Positions 48,100 through 60,540 of a stretch of 64,000 nucleotides of DNA are shown here, in pieces. The DNA is from Euonymus europaeus (Eukaryota; Streptophyta; Magnoliopsida; Celastrales; Celastraceae): positions 15,007,001 to 15,071,000 of the forward strand of contig OY756966.1 in assembly GCA_963580455.1 (NCBI GenBank), read 5' to 3'. Under the pieces are notes generated by a model. It had not been told where the DNA came from and ran no database searches. It saw only the letters and a program-made list of their open reading frames with translations. The translations under genes were made by a program, and so were the position numbers. Every line of letters starts with the position of its first letter. Position 1 is the stretch's first letter.

Positions 48100-49858
48100 C
48101 AAAACACCAACTTTCTATGACAAATGGACAAAACCGTTAAAAGCTCCTCCATAGAGAGAGTTGAGTAAATTCGGACCATCAAAGTTGCTCGGTGTACAAT
48201 TACTATTCTTCTCATATGTCAAATTTTGCGAGTATAAGCTTCCTACATTATTTCGATGCCAAAACACCAACTTTCTATGACAAATGGACAAAACCGTTAA
48301 AAGCTCCCCCAAAGAGAGAGTTGAGCAACGTCGGACCATCAAAGTTGCTCGGTGTACAATTTCTATTGTTCTCATATGTAAAATTTTACGAGTATAAGCT
48401 TCCTAGATTATTTCGACGCCAAAACACCAACCTTCTATGACAAATAGACAAAACCGTTAAAAGCTCCTCCATAGAGAGAGTTGAGCAACTTCGGACTATC
48501 AAAATTGCTCGGGATAGACTTTTTATTGTTCTTCTATGTTAAATTCTACGAGTCTAAGCTTCCTACATTATTTCGATGCCAAACACCAACTTTCTATGAC
48601 AAATGGACAAAACCGTTAAAAGCTCCTCCATAGAGAGAGTTGAGCAAATTCGGACCATCAAATTTGCTCGTTGTACAATTTCTATTGTTCTCATATGTCA
48701 AATTTTACGAGTATAAGCTTCCTACATTATTTCGATGCCAAAACACCAACTTTCTATGACAAATGGACAAAACAGTTAAAAGCTCCTCCATAGAGAGAGT
48801 TGAGCAACTTCGGACCATCAAAGTTGCTCGGGATAGACTTTTAATTGTTCTTCTTTGTCAAATTTTATGAGTATAAGCTTCCTACATTATTTCGATGCCA
48901 AAACACCAACTTTCTATGACAAATGGACAAAACCGTTAAAAGCTCCTCCATAGAGAGAGTTGAGCAACTTCGGACTATCAAAGTTGCTCGGGATAGACTT
49001 TTAATTGTTCTTCTATGTCAAATTTTACGAGTATAAGCTTCCTACATTATTTCGATGCCAAAACACCAACTTTCTATGACAAATAGATAAAACCGTTAAA
49101 AGCTCCACCATAGAAAGAGTTGAGCAACTTCGGACTATCAAAATTGCTCGTGATAGACTTTTTATTGTTCTTCTATGTCAAATTTTACGAGTATAAGATT
49201 CTTACATTATTTCAATGCCAAAACTCCAACTTTCTATGACAAATGGACAAAACCGTTAAAAGCTCATCCATAGAGAGAGTTGAGCAACTACGGACTATCA
49301 AAGTTGCTCGGGATAGACTTTTAATTGTTCTTCTATGTCAAATTTAACGAGTATAAGCTTCCTACATTATTTCGATGCCAAAACACCAACTTTCTATGAC
49401 AAATCGACAAAACCGTTAAAACCTCCTCCATAGAGAGAGTTGAGCAACTTCGGACTATCAAAGTTGCTCGGTGTATAATATTTAATGTTCTCATATGTCA
49501 AATTTTACGAGTATAAGCTTCAGAGATTATTTCGATGCCAAAACACTAACTTTTATGACAAATAGACAAAACCGTTAAAAGCTCCTCCATAGAGAGAGTT
49601 GAGCAACTTCGGACCATCAAAGTTGCTCGATGTACACTTTTTATTGTTCTCATATGTCAAATTTTAAGACTATAAGCTTCCTACATTATTTCGACGCCGA
49701 AACATCAACTTTCTATGACAAATAGACAAAACCGTTAAAAAGCTCCTCCATAGAGAGAGTTGAGCAACTTCCGACTATCAAAATTGCATGGGATAGACTT
49801 TTTATTGTTCTTCTATATCAAATTTTACGAGTATAAGCTTCCTACATTATTTCGATAC
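48100..49858 (+). repeat. 1,759-bp tandem duplication, copy 2
   Basis: It repeats 46,341-48,099. Differences seen include GCTCCCCCAAAGAG against GCTCCTCCAAAGAG, AATTACTATTC against AATTTCTATTC, and CACCATAGAAAGAG against CACCATTAAAAGAG. Both copies carry the 159-bp monomer, so that loss preceded the duplication. The paired 86-codon minus-strand and 82-codon plus-strand open frames are chance frames at the same offset. Confidence 0.88.
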
Positions 49859-50881
49859 CAAAACACCAACTTTCTATGACAAATGGACAAAACCTTTAAA
49901 AGCTCCTCCATAGAGAGAGTTGAGCAACTTCGGACCATCAAAGTTGCTCGGTGTACAATTTCTATTGTTCTCATATGTCAAATTTTACGAGTATAAGCTT
50001 CAGAGATTATTTCTATACCAAAACACCAACTTTCTATGACAAATAGACAAAACCGTTAAAAGCTCCTCCATAGAGAGAGTTGAGCAACTTCGGACTATCA
50101 AAGTTGCTCGGGATATACTTTTTATTGTTCTTCTATGTAAAATTTTACGAGTATAAGCTTCCTACATTATTTCGATGCCAAAACACCAACTTTCTATGAC
50201 AAATTGACAAAACCGTTAAAAGCTCCTCCATAAAGAGAGTTGAGCAACTTCGGACCATCAAAGTTGCTCGGTGTATAATATTTATTGTTCTCATATGTCA
50301 AATTTTACGAGTATAAGCTTCAGAGATCATTTCGATGCCAAAACACTAACTTTTATGACAAATAGACAAAACCGTTAAAAGCTCCTCCATAGAGAGAGTT
50401 GAGCAACTTCGGACCATCAAAGTTGCTCGATGTACACTTTTTATTGTTCTCATATGTCAAATTTTATGACTATAAGCTTCCTATATTATTTCGACGCCGA
50501 AACATCAACTTTCTATGACAAATGGACAAAACCGTTAAAAAGCTCCTCCATAGAGAGAGTTGAGCAACTTCCGACTATCAAAATTGCACGGGATAGACTT
50601 TTTATTGTTCTTCTATATCAAATTTTACGAGTATAAGCTTCCTACATTATTTCGATCCCAAAACACCAACTTTCTATGACAAATGGACAAAACCTTTAAA
50701 AGCTCCTCCATAGAGAGAGTTGAGCAAATTCGGACCATCAAAGTTGCTCGGTGTACAATTTATATTGTTCTCATATGTCAAATTTTACGAGTATAAGCTT
50801 CCTATATTATTTCGATGCCAAAACAACAACTTTCTATGGCAAATGGATAAAACCGTTAAAAGCTCCTCCATAGAGAGAGTT
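49859..50881 (+). repeat. First-set monomers ending in D-C-CACGGG trio
   Basis: CCTTTAAAAG, TCTATACC and TGTAAAA units lead into a complete D, C, CACGGG, CCTTTAAAAG series (50,203-50,720) that matches those at 5.9, 17.1, 32.0, 33.8 and 38.1 kb. It is the last first-set stretch in the window. Confidence 0.8.
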
Positions 50882-51620
50882 GAGCTACTACGGACTATCA
50901 AAGTTGCTCGTGATAGACTTTTAATTGTTCTTCTATGTCAAATTTTATAAGTATAAGCTTTCTAGATTATTTCGATGCCAAAACACCAACTTTCTATGAC
51001 AAATGGAAAAAACTGTTAAAAGCTCCTCCATAGAGAGAGTTGAGCAACTTCGGACTATCAAAATTGCTTGGGATAGACTTTTTATTGTTCTTCTATATCA
51101 AATTTTACGAGTATAAGCTTCCTACATTATTTCGATGCCAAAACACCAACTTTCTATGACAAATAGACAAAACCGTTAAAAGCTCCTCTATAGAGGGAGT
51201 TGAGCAACTTCGGACCATCAAAGTTGCTCGGTGTACAATTTCTATTGTTCTCAAATGTCAAATATTACGAGTATAAGCTTCAAAGATTATTTCAATGCCA
51301 AAACACCAACTTTCTTTGACAAATGGACAAAACCGTTAAAAGCTCCTCCATAGAGAGAGTTGAGCAACTTCGGACTATCAAAATTGCTCGGGATAGACTT
51401 TTTATTATTCTTCTATGTTAAATTTTACGAGTATAAGCTTCCTACATTATTTCGATGCCAAAACACCAACTTTCTATGACAAATGGACAAAACCGTTAAA
51501 AGCTCCTCCATAGAGAGAGTTGAGCAAATTCGGACCATCAAAGTTGCTCGGTGTACAATTTCTATTGTTCTCATATGTCAAATTTTACGAGTATAAGCTT
51601 CCTACATTATTTCGATGCCA
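50882..51620 (+). repeat. Five-monomer cassette, copy 1
   Basis: Marked in order by GAGCTACTACGG with GCTCGTGATAG, GGAAAAAACTGTT, ATTGCTTGGGATAG, GAGGGAG with AATATTACGAG, and TTTTATTATTC. The cassette recurs from 55,041, from 56,640 and in part from about 59,358 and 63,680. The part 51,081-51,570 also recurs at 52,201-52,690 (shift 1,120 bp, seven monomers). Confidence 0.82.
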
Positions 51621-54340
51621 AAACACCAACTTTCTATGACAAATGGACAAAACCGTTAAAAGCTCCTCTATTGAGAGAGTTGAGCAACTTCGGACCATCA
51701 AAGTTCCTCGGTGTACAATTTCTATTGTTCTCAAATGTCAAATATTACGAGTATAAGCTTCCTAGGTTATTTCGATGCCAAAACACCAACTTTCTATGAC
51801 AAATGGACAAAACCGTTAAAAGCTCCTCCATAGAGAGAGTTGAGCAACTTCGGACTATCAAAATTGCTCGGGATAGACTTTTTATTGTTCTTCTATGTTA
51901 AATTTTACGAGTATAAGCTTTCTACATTATTTCGATGCCAAAACACCAACTTTCTATGACAAATGGACAAAACCGTTAAAAGCTCCTCCATAGAGAGAGT
52001 TGAGCAAATTCGGACCATCAAAGTTGCTCGGTGTACAATTTCTATTGTTCTCATATGTCAAATTTTACGAGTATAAGCTTCCTAGATTATTTCGATGCCA
52101 AAACACCAACCTTCTATGACAAATAGACAAAACCGTTAAAAGCTCCTCCATAGAGAGAGTTGAGCAACTTCGGACTATCAAAATTGCTCGGGATAGACTT
52201 TTTATTGTTCTTCTATATCAAATTTTACGAGTATAAGCTTCCTACATTATTTCGATGCCAAAACACCAACTTTCTATGACAAATGGACAAAACTGTTAAA
52301 AGCTCCTCCATAGAGGGAGTTGAGCAACTTCGGACCATCAAAGTTGCTCGGTGTACAATTTCTATTGTTCTCAAATGTCAAATATTACGAGTATAAGCTT
52401 CAGAGATTATTTCAATGCCAAAACACCAACTTTCCTTGACAAATGGACAAAACCGTTAAAAGCTCCTCCATAGAGAGAGTTGAGCAACTTCGGACTATCA
52501 AAATTGCTCGGGATAGACTTTTTATTATTCTTCTATGTTAAATTTTACGAGTATAAGCTTCCTACATTATTTCGATGCCAAAACACCAACTTTCTATGAC
52601 AAATGGACAAAACCGTTAAAAGCTCCTCCATAGAGAGAGTTGAGCAAATTCGGACCATCAAAGTTGCTCGGTGTACAATTTCTATTGTTCTCATATGTCA
52701 AATTTTTCGAGTATAAGCTTCCTACATTATTTCGATGCCAAAATACCAACTTTCTATGACAAATAGACAAAACCGTTAAAAGCTCCTCCATAGAGAGAGT
52801 TGAGCAATTTCGGACTGTGAAAGTTGCTCGGGATAGACTTTTTATTGTTCTTCTATGTCAAATTTTACGAGTATAAGGTTCCTAGATTATTTCGATGCCA
52901 AAACACCAACTTTCTTTGACAAATAGACAAAACCGTTAAAAGCTCCTCCATAGAGAGAGTTGAGTAACTTCGGACTATCAAAATTGCTCGGGATAGACTT
53001 TTTATTGTTCTTCTATGTTAAATTTTACGAGTATAAGCTTCCTACATTATTTCGATGCCAAAACACCAACTTTCTATGACAAATGGACAAAACCGTTAAA
53101 AGCTCCTCCATAGAGAGAGTTGAGCAACTTCGGACCATCAAAGTTGCTCGGTGTATAATTTCTATTGTTCTCATATGTCAAATTTTACGAGTATAAGCTT
53201 CCTAGATTATTTCGATGCCAAAACACCAACCTTCTATGACAAATAGACAAAACCGTTAAAAGCTCCTCCATAGAGAGAGTTGAGCAACTTCGGACTATCA
53301 AAATTGCTCGGGATAGACTTTTTATTGTTCTTCTATGTTAAATTCTACGAGTCTAAGCTTCCTACATTATTTCGATGCCAAAACACCAACTTTTTATGAA
53401 AAATGGACAAAACCGTTAAAAGCTCCTCCATAGAGAGAGTTGAGCAAATTCGGACCATCAAATTTGCTCGTTGTACAATTTCTTTTGTTCTCATATGTCA
53501 AATTTTACGAGTATAAGCTTCCTACATTATTTCGATGCCAAAACACCAACTTTCTATGACAAATGGACAAAACCGTTAAAAGCTCCTCTATAGAGAGAGT
53601 TGAGCAACTTCGGACCATCAAAGTTGCTCGGGATAGACTTTTAATTGTTCTTCTATGTCAAATTTTATGAGTATAAGCTTCCTACATTATTTCGATGCCA
53701 AAACACCAACTTTCTATGACAAATGGACAAAACCGTAAAAAGCTCCTCCATTGAGAGAGTTGAGCAACTTCGGACTATCAAAGTTGCTCGGGATAGACTT
53801 TTAATTGTTCCTCTATGTCAAATTTTATGAGTATAAGCTTCCTACATTATTTCGATGCAAAAACAATAACTTTCTATGACAAATGGACAAAACCGTTAAA
53901 GGCTCCTCCATAGAGAGAGTTGAGCAACTTTGGACTATCAAAGTTGCTCGGGATAGACTTTTTATTGTTCTTCTATGTCAAATTTTACGAGTATAAGCTT
54001 CCTACATTATTTCGATGCCAAAACAACAACTTTCTATGACAAATGGACAAAACCGTTAAAAGCTCCTCCATAGAGAGAGTTGAGTAAATTCGAACTATCA
54101 AAGTTGCTCGGGATAGACTTTTAATTGTTCCTCTATGTCAAATTTTATGAGTATAAGCTTCCTACATTATTTCGATGCAAAAACAACAACTTTCTATGAC
54201 AAATGGACAAAACCGTTAAAGGCTCCTCCATAGAGAGAGTTGAGTAACTTCGGACTATCAAAGTTGCTCGGGATAGACTTTTAATTGTTCCTCTATGTCA
54301 AATTTTATGAGTATAAGCTTCCTACATTATTTCGATGCCA
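51621..54340 (+). repeat. Third-set satellite with repeated sub-blocks
   Basis: About 17 monomers. The right part, from the CAACTTTTTATGAAAAATGG unit (about 53,383) to 54,070, recurs at 58,661-59,345 (shift 5,278 bp) and in part near 60,260 and 63,050. Units with TTAATTGTTCCTCTATG and GATGCAAAAACAATAAC or CAACAAC alternate at 53.8-54.3 kb. No gene or insertion is visible. Confidence 0.8.
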
Positions 54341-57300
54341 AAACACCAACTTTCTATGACAAATGGACAAAACCGTTAAAAGCTCCTCCATAGAGAGAGT
54401 TGAGTAAATTCGGACCATCAAAGTTGCTCGGTGTACAATTTCTATTCTTCTCATATGTCAAATTTTGCGAGTATAAGCTTCCTACATTATTTCGATGCCA
54501 AAACACCAACTTTCTATGACAAATGGACAAAACCGTTAAAAGCTCCTCCATAGAGAGAGTTGAGCAACGTCGGACCATCAAAGTTGCTCGGTGTACAATT
54601 TCTATTGTTCTCATATGTCAAATTTTACGAGTATAAGCTTCCTAGATTATTTCGACGCCAAAATACCAACCTTCTATGACAAATAGACAAAACCGTTAAA
54701 AGCTCCTCCATAGAGAGAGTTGAGCAACTTCGGACTATCAAAATTGCTCGGGATAGACTTTTTATTGTTCTTCTATGTTAAATTCTACGAGTCTAAGCTT
54801 CCTACATTATTTCGATGCCAAACACCAACTTTCTGTGACAAATGGACAAAACCGTTAAAAGCTCCTCCATAGAGAGAGTTGAGCAACTTCGGACAATCAA
54901 AGTTGCTCGGGATAGACTTTTAATTGTTCTTCTATGTCAAATTTTACGAGTATAAGCTTCCTACATTATTTCGATGCCAAAACAACAACTTTCTATGACA
55001 AATGGACAAAACCGTTAAAAGCTCCTCCATAGAGAGAGTTGAGCTACTACGGACTATCAAAGTTGCTCGTGATAGACTTTTAATTGTTCTTCTATGTCAA
55101 ATTTTATAAGTATAAGCTTTCTAGATTATTTCTATGCCAAAACACCAACTTTCTATGACAAATGGAAAAAACTGTTAAAAGCTCCTCCATAGAGAGAGTT
55201 GAGCAACTTCGGACTATCAAAATTGCTTGGGATAGACTTTTTATTGTTCTTCTATATCAAATTTTACGAGTATAAGCTTCCTACATTATTTTGATGCCAA
55301 AACACCAACTTTCTATGACAAATGGACAAAACTGTTAAAAGCTCCTCCATAGAGGGAGTTGAGCAACTTCGGACCATCAAAGTTGCTCGGTGTACAATTT
55401 CTATTGTTCTCAAATGTCAAATATTACGAGTATAAGCTTCAGAGATTATTTCAATGCCAAAACACCAACTTTCTTTGACAAATGGACAAAACCGTTAAAA
55501 GCTCCTCCATAGAGAGAGTTGAGCAACTTCGGACTATCAAAATTGCTCGGGATAGACTTTTTATTATTCTTCTATGTTAAATTTTACGAGTATAAGCTTC
55601 CTACATTATTTCGATGCCAAAACACCAACTTTCTATGACAAATGGACAAAACCGTTAAAAGCTCCTCCATAGAGAGAGTTGAGCAAATTCGGACCATCAA
55701 AGTTGCTCGGTGTACAATTTCTATTGTTCTCATATGTCAAATTTTACGAGTATAAGCTTCCTAGATTATTTCGATGCCAAAACACCAACCTTCTATGACA
55801 AATGGACAAAACCATTAAAAGCTCCTCCATAGAGAGAGTTGAGCAACGTCGGACAATCAAAGTTGCTCGGTGTACAATTTCTATTGTTCTCATATGTCAA
55901 ATTTTACGAGTATAAGCTTCCTAGATTATTTCGACGCCAAAATACCAACCTTCTATGACAAATAGACAAAACCGTTAAAAGCTCCTCCATAGAGAGAGTT
56001 GAGCAACTTCGGACTATCAAAATTGCTCGGGATAGACTTTTTATTGTTCTTCTATGTTAAATTCTACGAGTCTAAGCTTCCTACATTATTTCGATGCCAA
56101 ACACCAACTTTCTATGACAAATGGACAAAACCGTTAAAAGCTCCTCCATAGAGAGAGTTGAGCAAATTCGAACCATCAAATTTGCTCGTTGTACAATTTC
56201 TATTGTTCTCATATGTCAAATTTTACGAGTATAAGCTTCCTACATTATTTCGATGCCAAAACACCAACTTTCTATGACAAATGGACAAAACAGTTAAAAG
56301 CTCCTCCATAGAGAGAGTTGAGCAACTTCGGATCATCAAAGTTGCTCGGGATAGACTTTTAATTGTTCTTCTTTGTCAAATTTTATGAGTATAAGCTTCC
56401 TACATTATTTCGATGCCAAAACACCAACTTTCTATGACAAATGGACAAAACCGTTAAAAGCTCCTCCATAGAGAGAGTTGAGCAACTTCGGACAATCAAA
56501 GTTGCTCGGGATAGACTTTTAATTGTTCTTCTATGTCAAATTTTACGAGTATAAGCTTCCTACATTATTTCGATGCCAAAACAACAACTTTCTATGACAA
56601 ATGGACAAAACCGTTAAAAGCTCCTCCATAGAGAGAGTTGAGCTACTACGGACTATCAAAGTTGCTCGTGATAGACTTTTAATTGTTCTTCTATGTCAAA
56701 TTTTATAAGTATAAGCTTTCTAGATTATTTCGATGCCAAAACACCAACTTTCTATGACAAATGGAAAAAACTGTTAAAAGCTCCTCCATAGAGAGAGTTG
56801 AGCAACTTCGGACTATCAAAATTGCTTGGGATAGACTTTTTATTGTTCTTCTATATCAAATTTTACGAGTATAAGCTTCCTACATTATTTTGATGCCAAA
56901 ACACCAACTTTCTATGACAAATGGACAAAACTGTTAAAAGCTCCTCCATAGAGGGAGTTGAGCAACTTCGGACCATCAAAGTTGCTCGGTGTACAATTTC
57001 TATTGTTCTCAAATGTCAAATATTACGAGTATAAGCTTCAGAGATTATTTCAATGCCAAAACACCAACTTTCTTTGACAAATGGACAAAACCGTTAAAAG
57101 CACCTCCATAGAGAGAGTTGAGCAACTTCGGACTATCAAAATTGCTCGGGATAGACTTTTTATTATTCTTCTATGTTAAATTTTACGAGTATAAGCTTCC
57201 TACATTATTTCGATGCCAAAACACCAACTTTCTATGACAAATGGACAAAACCGTTAAAAGCTCCTCCATAGAGAGAGTTGAGCAAATTCGGACCATCAAA

Positions 57301-57350
57301 GTTGCTCGGTGTACAATTTCTATTGTTCTCATATGTCAAATTTTACGAGT
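54341..57350 (+). repeat. 1,599-bp higher-order repeat, two copies
   Basis: From GACAATCAAAG (54,892) onward the order of units recurs at 56,491, a shift of 1,599 bp, ten monomers less one base lost in the GATGCCAAACACC unit. Each copy contains the five-monomer GAGCTACTACGG cassette (55,041 and 56,640). Left of that, 54,541-54,835 matches 55,820-56,114 at only 1,279 bp, because the second copy has two extra monomers (GAACCATCAAATTTG and TTCTTTGTC units). Confidence 0.83.
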
Positions 57351-58660
57351 ATAAGCTTCCTACATTATTTCGATGCCAAAACACCAACTTTCTATGACAA
57401 ATGGACAAAACCGTTAAAAGCTCCTCCATAGAGAGAGTTGAGCAACTTCGGACCATCAAAGTTCCTCGGTGTACAATTTCTATTGTTCTCAAATGTCAAA
57501 TATTACGAGTATAAGCTTCCTAGGTTATTTCGATGCCAAAACACCAACTTTCTATGACAAATGGACAAAACCGTTAAAAGCTCCTCCATAGAGAGAGTTG
57601 AGCAACTTCGGACTATCAAAATTGCTCGGGATAGACTTTTTATTGTTCTTCTATGTTAAATTTTACGAGTATAAGCTTCCTACATTATTTCGATGCCAAA
57701 ACACCAACTTTCTATGACAAATGGACAAAACCGTTAAAAGCTCCTCCATAGAGAGAGTTGAGCAAATTCGGACCATCAAAGTTGCTCGGTGTACAATTTC
57801 TATTGTTCTCATATGTCAAATTTTACGAGTATAAGCTTCCTACATTATTTCGATGCCAAAACACCAACTTTCTATGACAAATGGACAAAACCGTTAAAAG
57901 CTCCTCCATAGAGAGAGTTGAGCAACTTCGGACCATCAAAGTTCCTCGGTGTACAATTTCTATTGTTCTCAAATGTCAAATATTACGAGTATAAGCTTCC
58001 TAGGTTATTTCGATGCCAAAACACCAACTTTCTATGACAAATGGACAAAACCGTTAAAAGCTCCTCCATAGAGAGAGTTGAGCAAATTCGGACCATCAAA
58101 GTTGCTCGGTGTACAATTTCTATTGTTCTCATATGTCAAATTTTACGAGTATAAGCTTCCTACATTATTTCGATGCCAAAACACCAACTTTCTATGACAA
58201 ATGGACAAAACCGTTAAAAGCTCCTCCATAGAGAGAGTTGAGCAACTTCGGACCATCAAAGTTTCTCGGTGTACAATTTCTATTGTTCTCAAATGTCAAA
58301 TATTACGAGTATAAGCTTCCTAGGTTATTTCGATGCCAAAACACCAACTTTCTATGACAAATGGACAAAACCGTTAAAAGCTCCTCCATAGAGAGAGTTG
58401 AGCAACTTCGGACTATCAAAATTGCTCGGGATAGACTTTTTATTGTTCTTCTATGTTAAATTTTACGAGTATAAGCTTCCTACATTATTTCGATGCCAAA
58501 ACACCAACTTTCTATGACAAATGGACAAAACCGTTAAAAGCTCCTCCATAGAGAGAGTTGAGCAACTTCGGACCATCAAAGTTCCTCGGTGTACAATTTC
58601 TATTGTTCTCAAATGTCAAATATTACGAGTATAAGCTTCCTAGGTTATTTCGATGCCAAA
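57351..58660 (+). repeat. Homogenised 2- and 3-monomer repeats
   Basis: A unit with GTTCCTCGGTGTAC (GTTTCTCGG in one), TTCTCAAATGTC, AATATTACGAG and CCTAGGTTATT alternates with ordinary type-B and type-A units. It lies near 57,465, 57,945, 58,262 and 58,583. Steps of 480 and 320 bp are exact or nearly so and copies look identical over hundreds of bases, so this is among the most recently homogenised parts of the window. Confidence 0.85.
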
Positions 58661-60540
58661 ACACCAACTTTTTATGAAAAATGGACAAAACCGTTAAAAG
58701 CTCCTCCATAGAGAGAGTTGAGCAAATTCGGACCATCAAATTTGCTCGTTGTACAATTTCTTTTGTTCTCATATGTCAAATTTTACGAGTATAATCTTCC
58801 TACATTATTTCGATGCCAAAACACCAACTTTCTATGACAAATGGACAAAACCGTTAAAAGCTCCTCCATAGAGAGAGTTGAGCAACTTCGGACCATCAAA
58901 GTTGCTCGGGATAGACTTTTAATTGTTCTTCTATGTCAAATTTTATGAGTATAAGCTTCCTACATTATTTCGATGCCAAAACACCAACTTTCTATGACAA
59001 ATGGACAAAACCGTAAAAAGCTCCTCCATTGAGAGAGTTGAGCAACTTCGGACTATCAAAGTTGCTCGGGATAGACTTTTAATTGTTCCTCTATGTCAAA
59101 TTTTATGAGTATAAGCTTCCTACATTATTTCGATGCAAAAACAACAACTTTCTATGACAAATGGACAAAACCGTTAAAGGCTCCTCCATAGAGAGAGTTG
59201 AGCAACTTTGGACTATCAAAGTTGCTCGGGATAGACTTTTTATTGTTCTTCTATGTCAAATTTTACGAGTATAAGCTTCCTACATTATTTCGATGCCAAA
59301 ACAACAACTTTCTACGACAAATGGACAAAACCGTTAAAAGCTCCCCATAGAGAGAGTTGAGCTACTACGGACTATCAAAGTTGCTCGTGATAGACTTTTA
59401 ATTGTTCTTCTATGTCAAATTTTATAAGTATAAGCTTTCTAGATTATTTTGATGCCAAAACACCAACTTTCTATGACAAATGGAAAAAACTGTTAAAAGC
59501 TCCTCCATAGAGAGATTGAGCAACTTCGGACTATCAAAATTGCTTGGGATAGACTTTTTATTGTTCTTCTATATCAAATTTTACGAGTATAAGCTTCCTA
59601 CATTATTTCGATGCAAAAACAACAACTTTCTATGACAAATGGACAAAACCGTTAAAGGCTCCTCCATAGAGAGAGTTGAGTAACTTCGGACTATCAAAAT
59701 TGCTCGGGATAGACTTTTTATTGTTCTTCTATGTTAAATTTTACGAGTATAAGCTTCCTACATTATTTCGATGCCAAAACACCAACTTTCTATGACAAAT
59801 GGACAAAACCGTTAAAAGCCCCTTCATAGAGAGAGTTGAGCAACTTCGGACTATCAAAGTTGCTCGGGATAGACTTTTAATTGTTCTTCTATGTTAAATT
59901 TTACGAGTATAAGCTTCCTACATTATTTCGATGCCAAAACACCAACTTTCTATGACAAATGGACAAAACCGTTAAAAGCTCCTCCATAGAGAGAGTTGAG
60001 CAACTTCGGACCATCAAAGTTGTTCGGTGTATAATTTCTATTGTTCTCATATGTCAAATTTTACGAGTATAAGCTTCCTAGATTATTTCGATGCCAAAAC
60101 ACCAACCTTCTATGACAAATAGACAAAACCGTTAAAAGCTCCTCCATAGAGAGAGTTGAGCAACTTCGGACTATCAAAATTGCTCGGGATAGACTTTTTA
60201 TTGTTCTTCTATGTTAAATTCTACGAGTCTAAGCTTCCTACATTATTTCGATGCCAAAACACCAACTTTTTATGAAAAATGGACAAAACCGTTAAAAGCT
60301 CCTCCATAGAGAGAGTTGAGCAAATTCGGACCATCAAATTTGCTCGTTGTACAATTTCTTTTGTTCTCATATGTCAAATTTTACGAGTATAAGCTTCCTA
60401 CATTATTTCGATGCCAAAACACCAACTTTCTATGACAAATGGACAAAACCGTTAAAAGCTCCTCCATAGAGAGAGTTGAGCAACTTCGGACCATCAAAGT
60501 TGCTCGGGATAGACTTTTAATTGTTCTTCTATGTCAAATT
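58661..60540 (+). repeat. Rearranged third-set blocks
   Basis: 58,661-59,345 copies 53,383-54,070. At about 59,341 a unit with CTCCCCATAGAG (two bases short) starts a partial GAGCTACTACGG cassette; the next has AGAGAGATTGAGC, also two bases short. About 59,770-60,540 repeats 52,890-53,665 at a shift of 6,876 bp, including TTTTTATGAAAAATGG and TTTCTTTTGTTCTC. Confidence 0.8.
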
